Shown: in pieces, positions 1 through 10,320 of the stretch | Layout of the letters: the number at the start of each line of letters is the position of its first letter | Numbering within the stretch: the stretch's first letter is position 1 | NCBI RefSeq assembly: GCF_018224885.1 | Contig: NZ_JAGTXB010000008.1 | Coordinates: forward strand, 276,672 to 340,671 | Direction: 5' to 3' | DNA: 64,000 nucleotides | From: Chitinophaga hostae | Lineage (GTDB): Bacteria; Bacteroidota; Bacteroidia; Chitinophagales; Chitinophagaceae | The notes under the pieces: model-generated | What the model was told of the DNA's origin: nothing | Database searches by the model: none | What the model saw: only the letters and a program-made list of their open reading frames with translations | Made by a program: the position numbers and the translations under genes

Positions 1-59
1 AATATCGTAAACGGTAACATTAATAACCATGTCGTTCCTGGCAAGAAGAAAGAAAATTT

Positions 60-800
60 ATGATGAAACAGGTGAAAGTGATTTTTTCTGTCTTACTTAT
101 CCTCATTAGTTTTTCGGGATTTTCCCAACACCTGGCGGATACCGCTGGAAAAGAGCAAAAGACCGTTTACCTGTTTAGTGGTATCGGGGCTGATTCGAGC
201 ATATTTAAGAACCTGAAGCTTCCGGGTTACCATAAAGTTTACATTACCTGGATTCCTGCGCTGCCCGATGAAACACTAACCGACTATGCAGGCAGGATAA
301 AGAGCCAGATCACTGTTGAAAATCCGTATTTAATTGGTCTTTCTTTTGGAGGTATAATGGCCGTGGAAGTATCCAAACAGATACACGTAAAAAAAATGGT
401 CCTGATTTCCTCTGTCAGAACAAAGGACGAATTGAACAAAAGACAGTTTTTCTTCATCAAACTGGGCTTATACAGGATCATTCCCAGTGCATTAATAAAG
501 CGGACCAATTTTCTTACCTACCGCTATTTTGGCGCCCATTCCAAAAGTGATAAGAAAGCGCTAACGAAATTATTAAAGGATACTGATGTTACTTTTTTCC
601 GCTGGGCGTTGAAAAGTATTGGCTACTGGCATAACAAGGAAGTGCCTGAGAGAACCATTCAAATACATGGGACGGCCGACAGGGTTATCGCCAGCAGATT
701 TGTGCATCCCGATTATCGTATTAAGGGCGGAGGACATCTCATGGTGTTTAACAGGGCAGATACCATCAGCAAAATCATCAGGAATTATTTCCGTGACTAA
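60..800 (+). CDS. Exported alpha/beta hydrolase
   Basis: This is a small alpha/beta hydrolase of 246 aa (245 if the second ATG at 63 is used), with an N-terminal signal peptide ending near FSQ. The nucleophile elbow G-L-S-F-G-G places the catalytic Ser at residue 95. The acid is probably Asp207 in HGTADR and the base His226 in GGGHLM, so the triad is complete. The substrate cannot be read from the sequence; esterase or lipase-like activity in the periplasm is an inference. The gene stands alone, converges on the TcA toxin gene, and shares a bidirectional terminator with it. Confidence 0.85.
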   Translation: MMKQVKVIFSVLLILISFSGFSQHLADTAGKEQKTVYLFSGIGADSSIFKNLKLPGYHKVYITWIPALPDETLTDYAGRIKSQITVENPYLIGLSFGGIMAVEVSKQIHVKKMVLISSVRTKDELNKRQFFFIKLGLYRIIPSALIKRTNFLTYRYFGAHSKSDKKALTKLLKDTDVTFFRWALKSIGYWHNKEVPERTIQIHGTADRVIASRFVHPDYRIKGGGHLMVFNRADTISKIIRNYFRD

Positions 801-819
801 TGCGCAAAATATAAAAGCC

Positions 820-846
820 TGCGATGATACACCTGGTATCACCGCA
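820..846. terminator. Bidirectional intrinsic terminator between hydrolase and TcA
   Basis: An 11-position stem with one mismatch (820-830 against 836-846) and a 5-nt loop lies between two convergent stop codons. It is flanked by a T-rich tract on the minus-strand side and a pyrimidine-rich tract (cttcttcttt) on the plus side, so it can end both transcripts. Confidence 0.7.
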
Positions 847-872
847 GACTTCTTCTTTATACATCCATGCAT

Positions 873-3800
873 CTATTCCATCGTATAATTTACTACCAAC
901 CAGGCGCCTGCAATCGTTCCTTTCACAGTGCCAAAATTCTGCACAGCAAAACTATAATCAATATGATCGCCGGGCTGCTTCAGGTTACCTGTAATCGTAC
1001 TAATCGGATCAAGCAACTGGATCTGGGTACCAAACTTAGCAGCATTCTTCGTCATAGCCTGTGCCGGCGCGCCATTAACAGATACCATCAGGTTGCCGCT
1101 GTTGCTGGTAAGTACAAATAATGCCACATTTTGTACCGTCACCTTAATCGCGCTGTTCTGCGTGAAGTAAGGTAATCCTCCTTTTGTTAAGCTGCCACTG
1201 AAAGTGCCGGTACCATTCATAAAGGCATACCAGTTATCCGACATTTCGTGCCGCAGGTCAAACATACGGAAGAGACCCGCTACCGGTACACTGTCTACAA
1301 TTTTCTTAAACAGCAGCTTCAGGTAATCAGTTGTTTGCTTTTTGAATAATCCACCACCCTGACGGGAAGTATAGCTCATTTGTATGATCACATCTGTGAT
1401 AGTCTGGTAATCGAATTGTGCCAGCGAAGCCGGGTCATTCATTTCCAGGTGCCAGGAGCTGATCGCGCCGGTGCCTTCAAAAGGCAGGTACCTGTCGTCG
1501 CGGAAATTGAGTTCAAACAAACCACTGTCGTTTTGCGCATGACTGGTGGCAATAGATTGAATGGCGCCCAGGTTATAGGTAAACCGGTCGTCACCTCCTG
1601 CCTTTTCAACATATTTATCATACGCATCTGCTCCGGCAGGGTTAAGCTTTGTATTCCTGCGGTATTTATTGCTGACCTGCGATAATGTGCAGGATATTGA
1701 CACCAGCGGTCCGCTGATACAAGGTATGCTCACCGCGATGGTCTTAATCCTGCGCAGATAATGACCCGGATAATCCATGTCGAACAACATTTCCGGGATA
1801 TTGATATCGCAGTGTCCTGTATTGCGCAACTGCACCAGGGCTTCCGGCGATAGCGCTGCCACCGAAATATTTTTGTTCAGTTCAAATTCCCGCTGGTTAT
1901 TATGAAGATAGTTGGATTCCAGCCGTTTCACATCCAGCAGGAGCCGCTCACCGGACAGGAGACCTTTTTTCATGGTATCCCAATAGTTATATTTGATCAC
2001 ATTACTGTCGGCAGCCAGTTCAAACTGGTAGCATTGTTCCGCCTGTTTGGCCATGGCAAATGCCAGCTGGTACGACTGGAAGTAGAGGTTACTGATCTGC
2101 CCTGTCATCCAGGCATACAGGTCCTTGTTAGTATACTTACTGGTCATGAAGGTATTTACTTCCTGCGCCTGTTGTATCCGAAGCTGCTGGGTAGTTGTTT
2201 CCTTCACGGCAATGTCCTTGCGGATCCCCGCCACTACTATCTGCTGATCCATTTGTTCCAGTTCCAGGGAAGCCAGATCTTTCTGCAGGCCCCATTCGTC
2301 CATCCTTCGTTGATAAGCGCCGATGTTACCAATAAGATTAGAGGTGGAATGCAGGATGCCTGCAATACCACGGAACAGGGTACCGAACTGCCCGGTGGAA
2401 CTACCTACGTTATTACCACCAAAAGATACAGTCACCACCGGCGATCCGCCAAAACCGGCGCCACCACCTGTAATAATCGGTATCATATGGGTACCTCCGG
2501 AGGTAGCATCCAGTACGGTAGCTACTATTTCAGATATAATAGCGCCAGCGGAAATACCTGCCTGTGCTATTTCCCAGCCATTCATAAAATCACGGCTGCT
2601 GTAGTAATCGTATTTTTTCTGCGAAATGGCTTTGCTCTTCTCCAGGGCTACGATCGATTCCGTCGCTTCTTCTACCTGTGCCTGCCGGATCAATAGTAAC
2701 TGTTGCTGCAGCTTTATTTCTTCTCCGGCTCTTAACAAGGCCAATGCTTCATTGTCTTTCTTTTCCAGGGCAGACAACAACGCGGCGCCGGTGGCTTTCA
2801 CCTGTTCGGCCAGTTCGGTGGCTTTCTGCAAAATTACATGGAAGCGGTACAATGGCAACGGCGCGTTAAGCATACTGGTAACCGTGCTGATATCCAATCC
2901 TGCTGCGGCTGCACGCACCAGCATGCCAGGATCTATTGGCGGTGCAAACAATGCCAGTACGCGATGTACCCCATTGATATCTTCACTGTTACGGATCTTG
3001 TATAACCTGTCGTCAATGGTATCCCAGTAAGACAACAATTGTTCGTTGGCAGGTATGCAGAAGTAGAGAGAAGACACTGTATTGTGAGGAGTAGGCAATT
3101 CTGCTCCCTTATGCGGCAACACGTTGAGATCAGGCACCAGGTTTTCCAGGTCTACCATCGCGTTGCTGAAGGCATCCAGCTTCAGTTCCAGCTGATTATA
3201 GGTCTGGTCAGGAACAGGCACCGCAGGCGGAATGATCATGGGCTTAGGTCCGAGCAGCTTATCTGCCAGGATATATAACTGCGTAGCCTGTACGAGGGAT
3301 TCCATCGTGTTTTGCATAAACAGGTTGTCACCCCAGGCAATCAGGTTATCCAGGTACTTCATGAGCAGCGCCTTTTGATATGCGAGTGGGCGTGTACGGG
3401 CAACTTCATGCGGCATAAACGGATTTTCCCTCCAGCTCTCCACGGCATTTACCAGGTCCTTATAAACGGTTCCGGTAGGATCGCTGGCGATGTCGGTCAT
3501 GATGGTATCGATACGCTGATCTACGTAATCGAAGAATTCATGGAACGGCTTCGTGATCCAATATTTCTGCGGAGCGCTGCCACCGGCGCCACCAATCGGA
3601 TTAAAGATGTAATGATACCATTTACGGGCTTCTTCAAACCGTTGATTCTGGCTTAACTGGTTGCCTATAAAGAAAGGCAGGTGATAAAATAATTCCCAGT
3701 TGTAGGAAGAATAAGCTCCATCCGCATCAAAATCGATATTTTCTATGGGGTAAGGCGTAGCTACCGGCGATTGCGGCTGATAGGTGACATCAAATTTAAA

Positions 3801-6800
3801 ACTGTTCACCTTCGACTGTACATCATAGTTCATGATGGCCGGCAGTCCTCCTTTATACACCGTGCTCTTGATATAGCATACCAACGGGTGATAGAAGTTG
3901 CGGAACATCAGCTGCGGTTTATGTTTCTTATAAAAATTCCATTCCGCTGTAAGCCTGATATATTCCGGATCTGCGTATAACTGCTGCAGCATTTTATTGA
4001 AATCATGCGCCGGGTCAGCAATGAGGATTTTTACATACTTAACGACCAATGCAATCAGGTCAGTTACGAATTTGTAAATATCACTGAAGGTGCGCGCATT
4101 GGTACCATCTTCCCCGAAGAAGCCCGGTATGATCACATACTCCCTGGAGCCATCGGCATAAAAGAAAGGCATGAAACTGGCCATCGGCATCACAAACCTT
4201 CTGTGGCTGCTGAACTCGGCATTGGCTGCGTAGCCGTTTTTAGCTGATATCAGTTCCAGTGCTACATAAATCCAGTCGATCAGCGAAAATTCATGCGGAT
4301 ACGTGATCCGGAAGATGCCGGGTGTGGCGTTGAGAATAGGTTCAAATTTATAAGGACTGAATATGCTTCTCATCGACAGCGTATCGACCGACCTGCCATC
4401 GCTTTCCCGGTATTGCATTTGCAGAAAATCGGTATCCATAAAATCCGGGATAAAATCGAGGTAAGGAAGCGATTGTCCTCCCCAATAAGCCACTTCAGGA
4501 TAACCTTTACAACCGGTAAGGTTGAACATACCGATGGAATGGTTATCGAACGTGCAGAGAATACCATAACCTACGGCGCCCATGTCGAAGTCCAGCATAC
4601 GGAAGGTATCTTTTACCGGGTTGAGATCGGTGTAATAGTTCGTATGCAATACATCCTGCGAAGTGCGTTTGGGCTGCCATACCCCGTTAATGCATTCACT
4701 GGTAGCCAGCTGTATTTTAAACCGCTTCAATGGTGCAGGCGCAGCCTGGTTGATAGGCGTGCTGGGTATGGCCACACTCTGGCCCTGCTGTATTTCTTCG
4801 GTGGGCAGATGCCAGGCCAGGAACAGGCGGTTGTTAAGCATGTAAGCCAACAGATGGTCACCGGAAATGTCCACATCTACTTTTGTCCATGGCTCCCACT
4901 TACGTTCTTTCACTCCTGTGCGATAGTAGTAAGTACTGCCTCCGCGCACGCGTGCAACCACATGCATGGTATAGGTGCTTACATCATAATAGCAGGCCCG
5001 CACATCAAGGGTGGCTACATCGTCCAGTTTTTCCAGGTAATGGATGGCGGCGGTTTCTACATTGTCGTCTGTAATTTCATTTTGTTGCAGCTCCGCAATC
5101 AGGTCTGCAAAGAAATAAGATTGATCGGCACGTAATTCCGGTTCTATCCAGTTTTCCGGGTACAGAAAAACCTTGCGGTTGGCTACCCATACCTGGAAGT
5201 TTTTCATCCAGATCCATTGGCTCCAGCCGTCATCATTTGTTACATCTGCAATAGCATCGGGTTCCAGCGCCATCAGGCAACGTTGTATGAATAGCTGCAG
5301 TATGCCATGTGCCATTACGATACGGGAACTTGGCTGTCCGGGTTGCATCAGTACATCCATCAGGAAATAGTCGTACAGGTCATCCGGTCCGTTCAGATCC
5401 GGGTTAAATGCCAGGAGATAGGCAACGAGTGCATCTCTTTTCTTCGGACGCAGTGCATCTTCTACCGGTTGAATAACGTTCAGCCATTGTTTATCGTCGT
5501 ATTTATTACGGAGCGTTTGTGTGATCAGATCAGTCTCTGCTGAGGTAAGTACAGGTTGGATGAATTGTGTAGCCGTTGCCACCGGTACTCCCAGCAGCCG
5601 AAGCGCCGCCGTGGCTGCTTCCAGCCGCAGATAGGTAGCAGGCAGTTTAAAGTCTGCAGGGTACGTATAGCCATACCAGGCAGTAAGGTCGCTCACATCC
5701 GTACCATCCCATCCGGTGAACAAGGAGAGCGTTTGTAAAGTATCCGGCTGCGGAGCGCCGGATGCTACCTGTCCCCATACATCTGTCCAGGACAATACCA
5801 CCGCAGGATCTGCAGGGCTTTGTACCGTTCCATAGTTTTGCATCAGCAGCAGGGCCTCCTGCCATTTTACCCATTTACCAAAATCAGCTGCCGGCACATC
5901 ACCTGCATACCGGAGAGTGTCAGGTTCCAGCCAGCCCATGGCAGCATTATTTTGCAGAAACCATTGCAGGTCCATCGCTGAAATGCTGATCTTACTGAGA
6001 TAGCTAACAATCAGCTTTAACAGGCGGGTGGCCCGGTATTGTGCATCAAATCCAGCCGGTGTTATGGCCGGAGGAGCTGGTGGCGTATTTACCTGGTCAA
6101 TCAGTGTGTCATCCGAGAGAATATCTCCCAGTAATGCAGCAGGACCAGGGAACTTCAATGATCCATATTTCAGCAGTACTTCGGTGATCACATCAGTGGT
6201 CCCAAATGTGCCTCCCACGGCATTATACAATGCCGTTTGTTTAGCGGCCCTGAAAAGGTAGAGGGAAACAGGCGTACTCAATGATTGTATCAGCGCGTTC
6301 CGCGCAGCGGTCAAACCCGGATCAGCCGGCGCCAGCGCCAGCAGCGCGGTGATCTTGGCCTGGATATCGAGGGTATCAAAATAACCTCCCAGGTTGGCAG
6401 CTGCATATGCCTGCGGCGTGAGCGCATCTGCAAAAGTGCCGCTGATAATAGCAAGGATCTTATCTACCGCTGCGGCAGCAAGGCCTGGCAGAAGGCTCAT
6501 TTGCGGTTTGAGTGCATTCTTATTCTCATCCGGAGACAATGTCGCATCAAAAGCAGAACGGGTATTATTGAAGGCTTGCTGGTAGGCTGTTTGTAAAGAA
6601 GTGAGCCAGGTAGTGATGGTGGCATCCTGCATGGCCAATAACCCGGTTGGATCGATATTTTGCAGGAACCATTGCAGTTCACCTACGTTGAAACCTGTTG
6701 TTTGCAAAAACCGTACGCTGCTCACAAAAGCACTGGTAGCAGCAGGTGCGGTAAACAGCGGTAAAGCAGCCAGCGTACTGTAAGTAAACATTGCAGGCAG

Positions 6801-9800
6801 CTTCAATCCCAGCAGATTAGCCAGCAATGCATGACGATACAGGAACACGAGGTTATCGCGGGTCAACGTGGTATCTGCCGGATTTAACTGGCTAATAAGA
6901 AAAGTAATATCATCTGCCTTCAGCTTCAAACTTAATTGCAGGGTACTAAGATGCGCATTTAAAGTATCGCGGCTTCCCAATGGCAATGCTTCATTAGCGC
7001 TGATGTTTTTGATCGTAAATGCCTGGTCTATCGGGTTGGTGGCTATCCTGTTCAGGTATACCGATGTATATAACGCGGCGGGCTGTTGTCCGTAGAAGGA
7101 CAATGCCTGTTCCAGTGTAATCCCCAGGCTGTTCTGCAATCTGAGCAGATCCACGATCGCTACCAGGGTATCATCATTGAGTTGCTGGCCACCCAACGCA
7201 GTATACATGATCAGGCTGTTCAGGTTCTCCATGCTAACACCTGCTTTGCGGTATAGCCGAAGGAAACGGTGCATGCGATCCAATGCTGCTTCATCCAGGT
7301 TGACAATTATCTTCTTTGCCGTATTACAGGTATTATCCTGGTGTTGGATAAAGAGGGTATCACCGGGGTTAATGAACGACTGGTTTAGCAGTTGCTGCAG
7401 ATCCACATAACTCAACCCGCTTTTCTTTAAAAACACATCTACTTCCTGCAGGGTAGTGAGCAAAGGAAGGGCACCTGTACTCCAGTATACTGCCTGTCCG
7501 GCGGTAGTAGTGTCAGCGGTCACGATCAGCGTTCTTTCTGCCGGCGATATCTTCAGGTACACGGCTGCTTTGGATGGCGCATCGGGACCAGCGGCATTAC
7601 CCAGGGTATCCATCAGATCGGCGCGTTCAATACTTACAATTTCCAGCAAGCTGTTGCCTCTTTCCTGGTAGATATCGAACGGGAGACCAAAAGAAATATG
7701 CGAGAGCGACAATATATCATATGCGTCCTCATTAACGTATTCCGGTGCAGCACTGAGTTCTGTGGCGCTCAGGTGTGTTTGCCGCAGCTGTTTTACCCGC
7801 CAGCCGGTGCCCTCTGCTGATATTTTTGTAGTGCTGACAGTATCCCGCAGCATATAGGTGTCTACACCTGCAGCAGAATATTTCGGATAAAGCAATGCTT
7901 CATCCGTCACGTGCTTTATACCATTATCGGTAAGGCCTTTCAGGAGGTGCGCACTGATTTTTCCCTTTACCATGTCAACGGTAAAAGTGTTATCAAGCAA
8001 TATGCCCGTATCAGGACTTACCCCATCTTCCAACACTTCACAAACCAGGTCGATATAAGGTATGGGGGTATTCGCATTATCACAGTTCAGGTCAATATCG
8101 CCAATATCCGGTCTCCTGGTAAACAGCACATCCTTGGCTGTTTTGGTTCCATTGGCCAGCAGGCGGTTTTTCAGGAACTGCAATACATCTGCCAGGTACG
8201 CCGCGGGGCCATACACTGATCTGCAATCCATACATTCGCAAAGATCTATTTCTTCGAACAGGCTTTTCAGGTTAGGAAAATTCTTCGATACCTGTTCTAT
8301 CTTCAGCGATAACGCTTCTCCATTCAGTGCTTTCAGCTTACCTGCACCGGCATATTCCTTCAGTTCCGCACCCAATGTCATGGCAGCGGTGTGAATGTTT
8401 ACCGCTTTCTGATAAACATCAGTGGCTTCTTTTTCAGAGAAGGTTTGGTCCTTGCTGTACTTTGTAACAAACTGTTTCTGCCCCAGTCCTACGATATGAT
8501 AAGCTGCCGTTAGCTGATCATCCTGCAGCTTTTTAGCTTTGCTATAATCGGGGGTGAGCTTATACAGTCTTTGCAGGGAACGCAGTTGTGCCCTGTCGTT
8601 GTCGGACACCTGCGTATCTTTCAGCTGTGCATCGATGGACTTGCCGCCAAGATCTATATCCGGCAATTGTTTCAGCTGATCCATTGCATCGGGCTGATCT
8701 CTTTTGAAGTCTGCCATAAAGGCCACATGCGGATATTTTTGGCGAAACCGGTTTTGCAATATGGCAGCATGCGTATGCAAGGCGTCTTTACTGGCGGTCA
8801 TGCTGGCTCTTAGCTTGTCGTTGGGCAGGCGGTTGAGCATATCTTTCCACTCATCGGCAGATAGCGCGGCGAGTTGCGACACGTCCTTTTCTTCTTTGAT
8901 ATTGGCGGTCTCTTTTACGTGTTTGATCAGCGTTTCATCGGTGCCCAGCAAACTGGCGATGTTAATATCTACCGTTGCCCCTTTGGCGGCGGTGACGTCT
9001 GAAAAGGGATTGGCGGCGATGATGTTGTTCAGCAGCTGTGGCAGGTTCCCAAAAGCATTTTGGCTGATCAGTTCCACCAGGTTTTTATAAGATCCTTCTT
9101 TTATACTGCCTACAATCAGGTTAGCCCATTGCTGTGGTCTTTCTTCCTGTATATATTTCTTTGCTTCTTCCTGTAATTCCTGCAGCTGGCGCAGTATGCG
9201 GGACAAAGTTTTACTGATATCAGGGATGATATTGGCAGCGATGGCATCTGTAATGTCCTGCTTGATAACATCTGCATCTATCAATGCTGTTTCATACACC
9301 AATGATTTCACATCGGAGGAAATGTTGATGGCCACCCTGGTGGTCAGCCATTGCTCCAGGTCGTTTTTCAACAAGGTACCTTCCCTGAACAGGCCGTAGA
9401 AAAAGGCGGGTTCAAACTGAAACTGTTGTTGAATTTTATATGACAGCGCCAGGTATTCGATGCGGTTATAATCGATACCGGTTTCCCTGTTAAGGAAAGT
9501 AATATCCGGGTGTTCCTTTGTTTCCTCCAGCCTTTCCAAGGGTATTTTACCTGTTACGGGAGATAATATCTGCAGATAGTTCTCATATTCACTGATCGTA
9601 CGACCGGCGCTTTCTTTCAGGTGAATATCGATATTTACCCGGCTGGGTGCATTGAATACAATGTTGTTGATATCTGTTTCAAACAGCAGTTGTTCTTCCA
9701 GGTATACTCTCATCAGCAGGTCTGCGCTTTTATATTCATTTTCTGCCGCCCGCTGCTGATCATAGGGGATGCTGTATTTTCCGGCGGAGTCGGTGATGGC

Positions 9801-10238
9801 CTCTCCCAACACCGTATCTGAACGCAGGTCTTTATCAAATGCCCTGACCGTAAGACCTGGTGCGGGTGTATTATCAGGCTGGAAAACGGTACCGGTTACG
9901 ATAGCAGTTTGTACATTTGCGCGTGCGCCTTTTGCCTCCACTTCCAGCACTATTTCGTTGGTTGTTTCATGAATATTCCAGCGTTTGGTGTCGTGGCTGC
10001 CGGTGAGTACCATTTCTTCGTGCCAGACCCTGAAATAAATGTGCGGATTATGCCGGAGTAATTCCTGCACGAGGCCTTCGTTGAAAGTCAGCATGAACCG
10101 GCCGTTTTCGTCGGTCATACCTTTGGCGAGCGGCACATTGATGAGTGCTTCTGTGCTCCAGGCCTCAATCCTCAATCCTTGGAGGGGGTGGCCTGTTCGG
10201 GAACTTTTAATGTGCCCTTTGATGAGGTTTGCTTTCAT
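873..10238 (-). CDS. Tc toxin subunit A (TcA), pentameric translocation channel
   Basis: This is a very large protein (3121 aa from the ATG at 10238; the longer frame needs a TTG at 10274). Two transthyretin or carboxypeptidase-regulatory-like beta-sandwiches come first (about 1-220). A VRP1-type alpha-helical shell follows, with its hallmark CRSVYGPAAYLAD at 672-684. The large middle matches the neuraminidase-like and ABC-toxin N regions. The alanine- and glycine-rich long-helix segment around 2540-2720 corresponds to the pore-forming domain, and the last 270 residues to the TcB-binding domain. Known Tc toxins assemble a TcA pentamer that takes up a TcB-TcC cocoon and injects the effector through its central channel. 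There is no signal peptide, which is normal for the family. The gene lies 82 bp downstream of the TcB-TcC gene and is probably cotranscribed with it. There are no internal stops and the length is typical or slightly long. Confidence 0.93.
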   Translation of the reverse strand: MKANLIKGHIKSSRTGHPLQGLRIEAWSTEALINVPLAKGMTDENGRFMLTFNEGLVQELLRHNPHIYFRVWHEEMVLTGSHDTKRWNIHETTNEIVLEVEAKGARANVQTAIVTGTVFQPDNTPAPGLTVRAFDKDLRSDTVLGEAITDSAGKYSIPYDQQRAAENEYKSADLLMRVYLEEQLLFETDINNIVFNAPSRVNIDIHLKESAGRTISEYENYLQILSPVTGKIPLERLEETKEHPDITFLNRETGIDYNRIEYLALSYKIQQQFQFEPAFFYGLFREGTLLKNDLEQWLTTRVAINISSDVKSLVYETALIDADVIKQDITDAIAANIIPDISKTLSRILRQLQELQEEAKKYIQEERPQQWANLIVGSIKEGSYKNLVELISQNAFGNLPQLLNNIIAANPFSDVTAAKGATVDINIASLLGTDETLIKHVKETANIKEEKDVSQLAALSADEWKDMLNRLPNDKLRASMTASKDALHTHAAILQNRFRQKYPHVAFMADFKRDQPDAMDQLKQLPDIDLGGKSIDAQLKDTQVSDNDRAQLRSLQRLYKLTPDYSKAKKLQDDQLTAAYHIVGLGQKQFVTKYSKDQTFSEKEATDVYQKAVNIHTAAMTLGAELKEYAGAGKLKALNGEALSLKIEQVSKNFPNLKSLFEEIDLCECMDCRSVYGPAAYLADVLQFLKNRLLANGTKTAKDVLFTRRPDIGDIDLNCDNANTPIPYIDLVCEVLEDGVSPDTGILLDNTFTVDMVKGKISAHLLKGLTDNGIKHVTDEALLYPKYSAAGVDTYMLRDTVSTTKISAEGTGWRVKQLRQTHLSATELSAAPEYVNEDAYDILSLSHISFGLPFDIYQERGNSLLEIVSIERADLMDTLGNAAGPDAPSKAAVYLKISPAERTLIVTADTTTAGQAVYWSTGALPLLTTLQEVDVFLKKSGLSYVDLQQLLNQSFINPGDTLFIQHQDNTCNTAKKIIVNLDEAALDRMHRFLRLYRKAGVSMENLNSLIMYTALGGQQLNDDTLVAIVDLLRLQNSLGITLEQALSFYGQQPAALYTSVYLNRIATNPIDQAFTIKNISANEALPLGSRDTLNAHLSTLQLSLKLKADDITFLISQLNPADTTLTRDNLVFLYRHALLANLLGLKLPAMFTYSTLAALPLFTAPAATSAFVSSVRFLQTTGFNVGELQWFLQNIDPTGLLAMQDATITTWLTSLQTAYQQAFNNTRSAFDATLSPDENKNALKPQMSLLPGLAAAAVDKILAIISGTFADALTPQAYAAANLGGYFDTLDIQAKITALLALAPADPGLTAARNALIQSLSTPVSLYLFRAAKQTALYNAVGGTFGTTDVITEVLLKYGSLKFPGPAALLGDILSDDTLIDQVNTPPAPPAITPAGFDAQYRATRLLKLIVSYLSKISISAMDLQWFLQNNAAMGWLEPDTLRYAGDVPAADFGKWVKWQEALLLMQNYGTVQSPADPAVVLSWTDVWGQVASGAPQPDTLQTLSLFTGWDGTDVSDLTAWYGYTYPADFKLPATYLRLEAATAALRLLGVPVATATQFIQPVLTSAETDLITQTLRNKYDDKQWLNVIQPVEDALRPKKRDALVAYLLAFNPDLNGPDDLYDYFLMDVLMQPGQPSSRIVMAHGILQLFIQRCLMALEPDAIADVTNDDGWSQWIWMKNFQVWVANRKVFLYPENWIEPELRADQSYFFADLIAELQQNEITDDNVETAAIHYLEKLDDVATLDVRACYYDVSTYTMHVVARVRGGSTYYYRTGVKERKWEPWTKVDVDISGDHLLAYMLNNRLFLAWHLPTEEIQQGQSVAIPSTPINQAAPAPLKRFKIQLATSECINGVWQPKRTSQDVLHTNYYTDLNPVKDTFRMLDFDMGAVGYGILCTFDNHSIGMFNLTGCKGYPEVAYWGGQSLPYLDFIPDFMDTDFLQMQYRESDGRSVDTLSMRSIFSPYKFEPILNATPGIFRITYPHEFSLIDWIYVALELISAKNGYAANAEFSSHRRFVMPMASFMPFFYADGSREYVIIPGFFGEDGTNARTFSDIYKFVTDLIALVVKYVKILIADPAHDFNKMLQQLYADPEYIRLTAEWNFYKKHKPQLMFRNFYHPLVCYIKSTVYKGGLPAIMNYDVQSKVNSFKFDVTYQPQSPVATPYPIENIDFDADGAYSSYNWELFYHLPFFIGNQLSQNQRFEEARKWYHYIFNPIGGAGGSAPQKYWITKPFHEFFDYVDQRIDTIMTDIASDPTGTVYKDLVNAVESWRENPFMPHEVARTRPLAYQKALLMKYLDNLIAWGDNLFMQNTMESLVQATQLYILADKLLGPKPMIIPPAVPVPDQTYNQLELKLDAFSNAMVDLENLVPDLNVLPHKGAELPTPHNTVSSLYFCIPANEQLLSYWDTIDDRLYKIRNSEDINGVHRVLALFAPPIDPGMLVRAAAAGLDISTVTSMLNAPLPLYRFHVILQKATELAEQVKATGAALLSALEKKDNEALALLRAGEEIKLQQQLLLIRQAQVEEATESIVALEKSKAISQKKYDYYSSRDFMNGWEIAQAGISAGAIISEIVATVLDATSGGTHMIPIITGGGAGFGGSPVVTVSFGGNNVGSSTGQFGTLFRGIAGILHSTSNLIGNIGAYQRRMDEWGLQKDLASLELEQMDQQIVVAGIRKDIAVKETTTQQLRIQQAQEVNTFMTSKYTNKDLYAWMTGQISNLYFQSYQLAFAMAKQAEQCYQFELAADSNVIKYNYWDTMKKGLLSGERLLLDVKRLESNYLHNNQREFELNKNISVAALSPEALVQLRNTGHCDINIPEMLFDMDYPGHYLRRIKTIAVSIPCISGPLVSISCTLSQVSNKYRRNTKLNPAGADAYDKYVEKAGGDDRFTYNLGAIQSIATSHAQNDSGLFELNFRDDRYLPFEGTGAISSWHLEMNDPASLAQFDYQTITDVIIQMSYTSRQGGGLFKKQTTDYLKLLFKKIVDSVPVAGLFRMFDLRHEMSDNWYAFMNGTGTFSGSLTKGGLPYFTQNSAIKVTVQNVALFVLTSNSGNLMVSVNGAPAQAMTKNAAKFGTQIQLLDPISTITGNLKQPGDHIDYSFAVQNFGTVKGTIAGAWLVVNYTME

Positions 10239-10275
10239 TTTTTTGGAATTAGAACAATGAAGATGGATTTTCAAT

Positions 10276-10307
10276 GTACCGTGGCAGCTGCTTCGCTACC
10301 ACGGTAC
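10276..10307 (-). promoter_or_regulatory. Intercistronic hairpin between TcB-TcC and TcA
   Basis: A perfect 9-bp stem (10276-10284 against 10299-10307) with a further AGC/GCT pairing inside it fills most of the 82-bp gap. No T-run follows on the minus strand, so it does not look like a terminator. An mRNA-processing or stability element that sets the TcA:TcBC ratio is an inference. It ends 37 nt upstream of the TcA ATG. Confidence 0.5.
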
Positions 10308-10320
10308 CGGCTATACGTTT

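Noticed and set aside
1902..2696. 264-aa plus-strand frame inside TcA
   Set aside because: It is antisense to the TcA pore region with no domain pattern.
10239..10274. TTG start at 10274 for TcA, giving 12 extra residues
   Set aside because: The TTG is at the base of a hairpin and the extra residues are not family-like. The ATG at 10238 is better.
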